64,000 nt of DNA, from positions 62,001 through 126,000 of the forward strand of contig CAJTAT010000001.1 of NCBI GenBank assembly GCA_910574475.1, given 5' to 3'. The position numbers and the translations under genes are program-made. Positions 27,003 to 33,140 of the stretch are shown here, one piece after another. The notes beneath the pieces are model-generated. The model made no database searches. It had not been told where the DNA came from and was given only the letters and a program-made list of their open reading frames with translations. How positions within the stretch are numbered: the stretch's first letter is position 1; every line of letters starts with the position of its first letter. Source of the DNA: Clostridia bacterium. GTDB lineage: Bacteria > Bacillota > Clostridia > Lachnospirales > Lachnospiraceae.

Positions 27003-28246
27003 AAACCCTCCTCATCTATCCATTCACTGATTTCCTTCTTACTTCTTTCCCAATCAAATAAAGATGATACGCCTGTACAGTATCTGCAATAATATTTAGG
27101 CTGGGCAGCAAAATCCAAAAATTTCTGCATATCCTCTACTTTGTAAATATCCAAAAAGTCTTTGTCTGTCATTCGTAGATCCTGATGAAATTTTTGATTG
27201 AATATTCGATAGGACTGGCAGGAAAAGGGACATCCGTAAAATTTTCCTTCCATTAAAAAATTTCCGTAATTTGATATATGACAATGAGCAAAGCTTTCCA
27301 CAGGATTACTGTTGCCCTTTAAGTTAATCATTTTCTTAAAGCTTTTTTTCACTACATGATTCCCTGTTCCTTCAAAAAACTGGAATTTAACCCCTTCACA
27401 TCTGGCTTTTTCCTCCATTTTTTCAAAGTCAAGATTTATGGGATACTTTGTGTTCACAATAGTTACATCATAATCTCTGCACGCTTTCCAAAATGACTCT
27501 CTTTGTTTCAATAATAGCAATCCATTAGTAGTCAGCCGGATTATTGTATGGGGAAAATGCTTTCTCACATCCCTAAGAATTTTCAACAAATCTGGATGTA
27601 ACAAGGGTTCTCCTCCCATAACAGCAATCTGCATAATATAATCTCCATGAAAGATTTCGGACAGTCTGGCTAAATCATTGTGAATACTTTCATATGCCAC
27701 AAAATAAGGATCTGCAACACAAGCAAAATGATCACACCCTTTGCAACGTAAATTACAATGATCCAAAATATTTAAAACCATGTACTCCAGACAAGGACGC
27801 GGAACAAAACGCAGCAATCGCATCTCCTGATATGCTACCTCTTCCTTCAATTTTTCAATTTTACTCAGACATTCTAATCCGTAATCTCCCACTGTAAAAC
27901 GAACTTGTTGAAAAAGCTCGTTGCTGATAAAATATTGTTTTTCAAAATTTTCACTTGATACTTCGTCTGCCAACTCCTTATGAAGATTTTCCATTGCTGA
28001 AATAATCAAGTATTTACCACTGAAATCTCCATGATATTTCTCCATGATCCATACAGGAATTCCCATAATATTATTGGGATTTCCTTGCTTCTTTGACACA
28101 AGAATTCCCTCTATCTTATAATTCCTTTTTGAAGCATATTGCACAATGGCTTTTGCCACTTTTCCAGCACCATAGAGCAAGCATGGATGTTTACTTAATA
28201 CATCATCCAGTTGTTCCATTTGTTTCAATAATGTTCCTAATTCCAT
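26999..28246 (-). CDS. Radical SAM protein with N-terminal Rossmann-like module (paralogue)
   Basis: 415 residues, the same architecture as the next gene downstream. The module is at 20-110 (LLYGAGKVAKAIVQY, LIISAMENLH). The [4Fe-4S] motif is C164-x3-C168-x2-C171, followed by AVMGGEP. C-terminal Cys residues lie in FYGCPFSC and in a closing YYCRYC. It is the first intact glycan gene after the 946-bp accessory stretch containing the TnpB-like relic. The ATG follows AAAGG after the AT-rich flank. A promoter flipped into the minus orientation at 28972-29095 would read into this gene first. Together with its neighbour it may form a heterodimer. That is a guess. Confidence 0.87.
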   Translation of the reverse strand: MELGTLLKQMEQLDDVLSKHPCLLYGAGKVAKAIVQYASKRNYKIEGILVSKKQGNPNNIMGIPVWIMEKYHGDFSGKYLIISAMENLHKELADEVSSENFEKQYFISNELFQQVRFTVGDYGLECLSKIEKLKEEVAYQEMRLLRFVPRPCLEYMVLNILDHCNLRCKGCDHFACVADPYFVAYESIHNDLARLSEIFHGDYIMQIAVMGGEPLLHPDLLKILRDVRKHFPHTIIRLTTNGLLLLKQRESFWKACRDYDVTIVNTKYPINLDFEKMEEKARCEGVKFQFFEGTGNHVVKKSFKKMINLKGNSNPVESFAHCHISNYGNFLMEGKFYGCPFSCQSYRIFNQKFHQDLRMTDKDFLDIYKVEDMQKFLDFAAQPKYYCRYCTGVSSLFDWERSKKEISEWIDEEGL

Positions 28247-28271
28247 AAAACTAACCTTTCCATAATATTAA

Positions 28272-28285
28272 ATAATAAGATATAT
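28272..28285 (-). repeat. 14-bp sequence shared by the right flanks of both TnpB-like copies
   Basis: Minus-strand ATATATCTTATTAT, identical to 10009-10022. Here it follows a string of hairpins and lies about 25 bp from the start of the radical SAM gene. See the partner entry for interpretation. Confidence 0.45.
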
Positions 28286-28287
28286 TG

Positions 28288-28474
28288 ATTATCACTTAGG
28301 ATAATGCTAAATGCTTTCCATTTAGCTTCGCTCCCTGCTACCTCATGCTTTTGCATGTTCGCAAGGTCCTGGCATACTCAATGCGCAGAGTTTTTCTCTG
28401 CCTTCTAATGCCGTCCTTCTTTTTCTATCATGAATACTCCTGCAATCCTTTCGGTCAAAGGAATCTCTTCCTTT
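28288..28474 (-). other. Hairpin-rich segment downstream of the TnpB-like relic (candidate structured RNA)
   Basis: Five perfect short stem-loops lie in tandem with little space between them. The stems are at 28288-28305 (6 bp), 28306-28326 (8 bp, 5-base loop), 28344-28357 (5 bp, 4-base loop), 28385-28401 (6 bp) and 28457-28474 (7 bp, 4-base loop). An outer GGCAT/ATGCC pair (28371-28375 with 28408-28412) encloses the fourth. No reading frame crosses it. In TnpB loci the guide (omega) RNA comes from exactly this 3' position, which makes that the first hypothesis. A transposon end with subterminal palindromes is the alternative. Copy 1 lacks this segment. Confidence 0.4.
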
Positions 28475-28484
28475 ATTTACAGTC

Positions 28485-28928
28485 CTATTCTATTGATCCT
28501 CTCTTTTTCGCATTGCAGGCTGCATTTACTTTCCTCTCCAGCTTTTATTCTTTCACCCTTCCTCCCTAATTCTGGGTGGGTAGCTTGGGCATATAAATGG
28601 CTTTCGGCTTCTCTTCCCTCAGAAAGCGGTTCAGCTCCATCTTGATGTACCCATGCAGCCTCTCATCCTGCCTGCGCTTCTGCTCTCTGTATCTTTTTCT
28701 ACCTAGCATGCCTAACGTCTCCCGAAGGTCGCTCTTTGCCATTTCATTTTGAATGATATAGCCTGGGTAGAGCTTGGGTAAACTGGCCACTCCCCCAAAG
28801 CGGGTATACACATAGTTCTTTACGGCCTTGTAATCCTCCGCAATGGCCTGGAGCTTTTGCATATCTGTCCCGGAAATAGGTATTTGATTGTATTAATGGA
28901 TGGTTTTACATACTTTTTCTGGAGGCAT
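28485..28928 (-). pseudogene. Degenerate, internally deleted copy of the TnpB-like gene
   Basis: Three stretches match the intact protein at 10052-11410. They are an N-terminal part (MPPEKVCKTIH, ended by an in-frame TAA where the intact gene encodes Gln; the reading then resumes through NYVYTRFGG and LPKLYPGY), a middle part (GRKRYREQKRR to MPKLPTQN, then TAG), and the C-terminal tail (LERKVNAACN). About 230 and 70 residues are missing at the two junctions, including the zinc ribbon. Both RuvC substitutions still visible, PKL and RKVNAA, are shared with the intact copy, so they predate the duplication. The leader upstream keeps the ACCTT...AAGGT repeat. Confidence 0.85.
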
Positions 28929-28951
28929 AAGTCTTACTTAAAGCTACCTTC

Positions 28952-29116
28952 ATTCTCAAAAGGTGTACTTTTAGAAAATGGGAAATATAGAAAAAGGATA
29001 GGGAATGTTTCACAAAAAAGAGCAAAAAAGTTTACAATATTGACTAATGATGTGGTAGAATCATGCCGATAGAACATATGAATCATGAAAATATTAAAGT
29101 ACAACTTTAAGAGAAA
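28952..29116. repeat. Imperfect inverted repeats flanking a promoter (candidate invertible segment)
   Basis: The left arm (28952-28975) and the reverse complement of the right arm (29092-29116) agree in TTCTC, AA, GT and the 7-bp core GTACTTT (28965-28971, paired with AAAGTAC at 29096-29102). About 18 of 24 positions match. The enclosed segment of about 124 bp carries the promoter block at 29031-29084. The right arm is also the left half of the terminator stem at 29097-29144. The repeat is weaker than typical inverton arms, so recombination here is a hypothesis, supported by the adjacent serine recombinase gene and by comparison with copy 1. Confidence 0.5.
29031..29084 (+). promoter_or_regulatory. 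Second copy of the conserved promoter block, pointing away from the glycan genes
   Basis: It matches the minus-strand block at 11475-11528 at 49 of 54 positions, with an extended -10 (TGG-TAGAAT; -10 at 29056-29061), TTTACA/TTGACT upstream, and the identical 22-base downstream part. As it lies, transcription would run rightward and meet the terminator at 29097-29152 within about 90 bases. Reversing the segment between the flanking repeats would place it ahead of the TnpB-like leader in the arrangement seen at copy 1. Confidence 0.6.
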
Positions 29117-29152
29117 GAGCTACTCTTCCTCTTAAAGTGTACTTATTTTTTT
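29097..29152 (+). terminator. Strong, probably bidirectional, rho-independent terminator
   Basis: The stem AAGTACAACTTTAAGAG pairs with CTCTTAAAGTGTACTT (one bulged base). It is capped by an inner AAGAG-CTA-CTCTT hairpin and followed on the plus strand by ATTTTTTT. Read on the minus strand it is followed by TTTAATATTTT, 40 bp beyond the recombinase stop, so it can end that transcript too. Confidence 0.8.
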
Positions 29153-29192
29153 CAGATATAAATTAGAAAAAAGGACAACAGATCTTTATTTT

Positions 29193-29807
29193 TCAATTAT
29201 CCTGCAATTTCTTAAAGGTACTGGCTCTCTTATAGAATGTGGATAATGGCATATGACACAAAACCGCTGCCTGTTTTCCTATCATTTCCCCTGAATTCCA
29301 TTTTTGATACACTTCATGGAAATTTTCTGGCAAAGGTTTTGTGGGTCTGCCAAACTGCACCCCCCGGTTCTTTGCCGCCCGAATTCCCTCTTCCTGCCTC
29401 TGTTTGATATTAATGCGCTCGCTCTCAGCCACATAGCTTAAAAGGGCCAATACAAGATCACTGATTAATGTACCCATAAGGTTTTTCTCCCGTCTGGTAT
29501 CAAGGAGCGGCATATCAATCACCACAATATCTGCCCCTTTTTCCTTTGTGATAATCCTCCACTGTTCATTGAGATCCACATAATTTCTTCCCAGACGATC
29601 AATGGCTTTTACATACAAGACAGATTTCTCATCCAGCTTCCGCAGCAATTTCTTATATTGCGGTCGTTCAAAATCTTTGCCAGAAAGCTTATCCATATAA
29701 ATTTGCTTTTCTGGCACACCCATTTCAAGCAATGCCAGCCTCTGACGCTCCTCATTCTGCTCCCTTGTGGATACCCTTATGTATCCGTACATCTTTTGTT
29801 TTTCCAT
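29193..29807 (-). CDS. Serine recombinase (resolvase/invertase family)
   Basis: 204 residues, the size of small Hin/Gin/resolvase enzymes. The N-terminal catalytic domain has YGYIRVST, with nucleophile Ser13, DKLSGKDFERP and the active-site Arg stretch DRLGRNYVDL. A long E-helix (LLSYVAESERINIKQRQ) leads to a DNA-binding tail with GRPTKPL and a helix-turn-helix (MIGKQAAVLCHMPLSTFYKRA). Such enzymes invert or resolve DNA between short inverted sites. The ATG at 29807 is preceded by GGAGGTGG. The frame extends 16 codons further without support. Neighbours include the promoter block in the opposite orientation (29031-29084) and a nested palindrome in its own leader (29829-29921), both possible substrates. 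Confidence 0.92.
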   Translation of the reverse strand: MEKQKMYGYIRVSTREQNEERQRLALLEMGVPEKQIYMDKLSGKDFERPQYKKLLRKLDEKSVLYVKAIDRLGRNYVDLNEQWRIITKEKGADIVVIDMPLLDTRREKNLMGTLISDLVLALLSYVAESERINIKQRQEEGIRAAKNRGVQFGRPTKPLPENFHEVYQKWNSGEMIGKQAAVLCHMPLSTFYKRASTFKKLQDN

Positions 29808-29828
29808 ATTCCACCTCCAAAAAATAAG

Positions 29829-29921
29829 GGCCGCCGTGTTAAGTATCGCCAACAATATATAGTGTTCTATTTTCGGAGGAAACTACTATATACTGTCAGA
29901 TTTTTACTTAACACGACAGCC
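29829..29921. repeat. Nested palindrome in the recombinase leader
   Basis: The outer arms are 29829-29845 and 29905-29921 (17 bp, 15 matching; core CGTGTTAAGTA/TACTTAACACG). The inner arms are 29852-29866 and 29881-29896 (ACA-TATATAGT type). Both pairs share one centre near 29874, so the region can form a long cruciform, or hairpin in the mRNA. On the minus strand the apex contains CCTCC (29875-29879), complementary to the recombinase ribosome-binding GGAGG (29814-29818). A recombinase binding or crossover site, or an autoregulatory leader, is likely. Confidence 0.65.
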
Positions 29922-29951
29922 TGTTTACAGATTTCTCTGCTATATTTAATT

Positions 29952-29980
29952 AAATTACGTGGTGTTACAAAAGATGTCAA
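29952..29980 (-). promoter_or_regulatory. Predicted promoter of the serine recombinase gene
   Basis: A perfect TTGACA (29975-29980) and TAATTT (29952-29957) lie 17 bp apart on the minus strand, immediately after the ddh stop. The inferred transcript would start near 29945 and include the whole nested palindrome before the ATG at 29807. No terminator separates ddh from this promoter. Confidence 0.55.
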
Positions 29981-29995
29981 GAGAGGATAAATCCA

Positions 29996-30982
29996 TTAAA
30001 GCATGGAAGCCCGAAGTTCCTCCCCACTCTTTGGACTCAAATAAGCAGGCGCCACATCAAACACAGTCTTGCAGCCAGTCTGTCCCTCACAGCCCAGACG
30101 ATAGGCAGCGCGTGCATAGGCCACAATGACACTGGAAGTAAACTCTGGATTGGAATCCAGGCTTAATTTGTACTCTATGAGATGGTGATTCTCCCTCTCC
30201 CATCCAGTGTTCCCACTGCGCAGCACAAAACCGCCGTGAGGAATTCCACTGTGATCCCGCTTCATCTCCTCTTCACTGATAAAGTGAACGGTAGTGTCAT
30301 AGTCTGCAAAATAGTTGGGCATTGTCTTAATCTTATTCTCAATCTCTGCCTTATCTGCCCCTTCTTCCAGGACTACAAAGCACTCTCTTGTGTGCTTCTG
30401 GCGAGGGGTCAGCTCTGGATTTTTCCCAGCCCGCACTTGACTCAAGGCACTCTCAATAGGAATTGTATATTGTTTTGCATCTTTAACGCCAGGAATCCGG
30501 CGAATGGCATCTGAATGTCCCTGGCTGACTCCTCGTCCCCAGAATGTATAATCATTTCCCTCTGGGAGAATCGCATTTGCATACATCCGATTCAGAGAAA
30601 ACAGACCTGGATCCCATCCTACTGATATAATCGCTACCTTACCGCCTTCCTTCGCACTTTTGTCCACATTGGCAAAGTGTTCTGGGATTCTTGCATGGGT
30701 GTCAAAGCTGTCAACCACATGAAAGAGCTTCGCATATTCTGGCGTCTGCTCTGGAAGATCCGTAGCGCTTCCTCCACAGAGAATCATCACATCCAGTCGT
30801 TCCTTCCATTCCTTTATATCCTCTACTCTGCAGACATTGGCAGTTTTGGTAAGAATCTTTACATTTTCTGGATCTCTCCTTGTAAATACAGCCAAGAGTT
30901 CCATGTCTGGGTTTTGGCGGATGGCACATTCTACACCTCTTCCCAGATTTCCATAGCCTAATATACCTATTTTAATACTCAT
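29996..30982 (-). CDS. ddh: meso-diaminopimelate D-dehydrogenase
   Basis: 328 residues, normal length. The N-terminal NADP-binding loop is GILGYGNLGRG. Substrate-domain segments are characteristic of Ddh: ILCGGSATDLPEQ, VDSFDTHARIP, SVGWDPGLFSLNRM and FWGRGVSQGHSDAIRR. The enzyme makes meso-diaminopimelate from tetrahydrodipicolinate in one step with NADPH and ammonia, feeding lysine and peptidoglycan synthesis, and is found in a limited set of Firmicutes and related bacteria. The ATG at 30982 is 6 bases after AGGAG; another ATG lies two codons earlier. It closes the gene string rimO-pgsA-cinA-dut-ppx-ppk1-ddh, all on one strand with short gaps. Confidence 0.95.
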   Translation of the reverse strand: MSIKIGILGYGNLGRGVECAIRQNPDMELLAVFTRRDPENVKILTKTANVCRVEDIKEWKERLDVMILCGGSATDLPEQTPEYAKLFHVVDSFDTHARIPEHFANVDKSAKEGGKVAIISVGWDPGLFSLNRMYANAILPEGNDYTFWGRGVSQGHSDAIRRIPGVKDAKQYTIPIESALSQVRAGKNPELTPRQKHTRECFVVLEEGADKAEIENKIKTMPNYFADYDTTVHFISEEEMKRDHSGIPHGGFVLRSGNTGWERENHHLIEYKLSLDSNPEFTSSVIVAYARAAYRLGCEGQTGCKTVFDVAPAYLSPKSGEELRASML

Positions 30983-31007
30983 ATTCATCTCCTGTTTTCG
31001 TTACAAT

Positions 31008-33137
31008 TTACATGATCGGTTCTTCTGGAATAAATACCCGGCTGGTGGCAGCAGACTCTTCTGCCTTTACCTTGTCTCTGGCGTCTTCCACAAAATAATC
31101 TTGAGAACTTAAGGATGCCTTTCCACGGCGATCCACTTTTACGTATGTGTCATCAGGCTGAAGCAGATGAGCCTTCACATTATCCTGCATTTCAATATCC
31201 AGAATATGAATCACTTCCTGCTTCAGATTCTCCTGTTCAATGGGGAAGAGAATCTCCACACGCCTTTCTAAGTTTCTGGGCATCCAGTCTGCGCTGGCAC
31301 AGTAGACTTCCTCCTGTCCATTGTTATAGAAATAGAAAATCCGACTGTGTTCTAAGAAATTGCCCACTATGGAGCGCACAGAAATATTCTCACTGACGCC
31401 TGGTATTCCCACTCGCAGGCAACAAATTCCTCTGACTATTAGATCGATCTTTACTCCTGCTGAGGAAGCCTCATAGAGAGCTTCAATCACATCGCGATCG
31501 CAGAGAGAATTTATCTTCGCCATGATATGCCCCTGTCCACCCTGCTCCACATGCTCTCTCTCCCTGTGTATCAGTTCCAGAAAACGATTTTTCAGCCAAA
31601 GAGGAGCAAGAGAAAGCTTATTCCAGCTTGCCGGTTCAGAGTATCCAGAAAGCATGTTGAAGACCGCAGTGGCATCTTCCCCTATAGGGGCAGAGCAAGT
31701 CATCAACCCCAGATCTGTATACAGCTTTGCAGTGGAATCATTATAGTTGCCAGTCCCCAAATGTACATAGCGGCGAATTCCATCCTCCTCCCGGCGAACT
31801 ACAAGTGTAATCTTACTGTGAGTTTTCAGACCTACCAGGCCATAAATGACATGGCATCCCGCTTTCTCCAACATTTTCGCCCAAAGGATATTGTTTTCCT
31901 CGTCAAACCGAGCCTTCAATTCCACCAGAACAGAGACCTGCTTTCCATTCTCTGCCGCCTGAGCCAAAGCTGCAATAATAGGCGAGTTTCCACTGACACG
32001 GTATAAGGTCTGCTTGATAGCCAAAACCTTGGGATCCACAGAGGCATCCCGCACAAATTTTACCACTGGATCAAAGGTCTGATAAGGATGATGAAGTAAA
32101 ATATCCCTTTCCCGAATTTCTTCAAAAATGTCGCACTCAGGAGGCAGCTCTTTCACAGGCGCCGGAACATGCCTAGGATTCTTCAGGAAGTCAAATCCGT
32201 CCATCCCATACATTTTCATGAGGAAAGTCAGATCCAGAGGACCGCTGATTTTATAAATTCCATCCTCTTTGATGCTCAGCTCTTTTCGGAGAATCTTCAG
32301 CAGCCGCTTATCCATCTTATCCTCTACCTCGAGACGGATTGCCTCCCCCCACTGGCGCTTTTTCAACTGTTTCTGAATCTCCTTCAGCAGATCTTCCGCT
32401 TCATCCTCCTCAATCGTCAGATCCGCATTGCGCATAATCCGGTAGGGATGTGCGCAGACAATGTTATAGCTCAAAAATAATTGCTGCATATTGCGCTCTA
32501 TCAGCTCTTCTAAGAGAATCACCACATGAGTGCCGTCTTCTGCGTCTGGCAGGCGCACAATCCTGGGGAGAACGGAGGGGACCTGAACCGTCGCAAACTC
32601 CAAATCCTCTGTCTTCTCGTTTTTCTTAGATAAGAGCGCTCCGATATTCAAGGATTTATTCCGAATCAAGGGGAATGGTCGGGAAGAGTCCACAGCCATG
32701 GGCGTCAACACCGGATAGACATTTTCCTGAAAATACCGATCTGCAAATCTTGCCTGTTCCTCATTCATATCCTCATGTTCCTGTATCACAGTCAATCCAT
32801 GCTGGCGCAGGAGAGGAAGAAGGGAACGGGAGTAGGTGGAATATTGAAGATTGACCAGATTTCTCGTCACTTCTATAATCTTATCCAACTGCTCCTGAGG
32901 AGTCATTCCAGAAATGTCCTTTTTCGTATACTTGGCATGAACCATATCTTTCAGAGAAGCCACGCGAATCATAAAGAATTCATCCAGGTTTGATGCGGTA
33001 ATGCTTAAGAATTTCAAACGCTCAAAGAGAGGAATGTTCTTATCTCTGGCCTCGCTTAAAACCCGGTCATTAAAAGCGAGCCAGGATAACTCCCGATTGC
33101 TATAGTATTCATACTTTGTAAAATCCGTCTTTTCCAT
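31008..33137 (-). CDS. ppk1: Polyphosphate kinase 1
   Basis: 709 residues with the full Ppk1 layout. The N-terminal domain begins NRELSWLAFNDRVL and contains SNLDEFFMIR. The phospholipase-D-like C-domains carry HHPYQTFDPV, LVELKARFDEENN, the HSK segment in LKTHSKITLVVRR and HLGTGNYND. It reversibly polymerises the gamma-phosphate of ATP into polyphosphate, forming a phosphohistidine intermediate, and is membrane-associated in other bacteria. It stands directly downstream of ppx (3-bp gap), so synthesis and breakdown of polyphosphate are probably co-expressed. The C-terminus adds about 20 residues beyond the usual core. Confidence 0.96.
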   Translation of the reverse strand: MEKTDFTKYEYYSNRELSWLAFNDRVLSEARDKNIPLFERLKFLSITASNLDEFFMIRVASLKDMVHAKYTKKDISGMTPQEQLDKIIEVTRNLVNLQYSTYSRSLLPLLRQHGLTVIQEHEDMNEEQARFADRYFQENVYPVLTPMAVDSSRPFPLIRNKSLNIGALLSKKNEKTEDLEFATVQVPSVLPRIVRLPDAEDGTHVVILLEELIERNMQQLFLSYNIVCAHPYRIMRNADLTIEEDEAEDLLKEIQKQLKKRQWGEAIRLEVEDKMDKRLLKILRKELSIKEDGIYKISGPLDLTFLMKMYGMDGFDFLKNPRHVPAPVKELPPECDIFEEIRERDILLHHPYQTFDPVVKFVRDASVDPKVLAIKQTLYRVSGNSPIIAALAQAAENGKQVSVLVELKARFDEENNILWAKMLEKAGCHVIYGLVGLKTHSKITLVVRREEDGIRRYVHLGTGNYNDSTAKLYTDLGLMTCSAPIGEDATAVFNMLSGYSEPASWNKLSLAPLWLKNRFLELIHREREHVEQGGQGHIMAKINSLCDRDVIEALYEASSAGVKIDLIVRGICCLRVGIPGVSENISVRSIVGNFLEHSRIFYFYNNGQEEVYCASADWMPRNLERRVEILFPIEQENLKQEVIHILDIEMQDNVKAHLLQPDDTYVKVDRRGKASLSSQDYFVEDARDKVKAEESAATSRVFIPEEPIM

Positions 33138-33140
33138 TTT

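Noticed and set aside
28566-28862. 98-residue small protein
   Set aside because: It is the middle of the decayed TnpB-like copy, joined by deletions and bounded by in-frame stops; recorded as a pseudogene.
29829-29921. Terminal inverted repeats of a tiny transposon (MITE)
   Set aside because: Possible, but no target duplication is visible and the palindrome sits exactly between promoter and start of a recombinase gene, which better suits a recombination or regulatory site.
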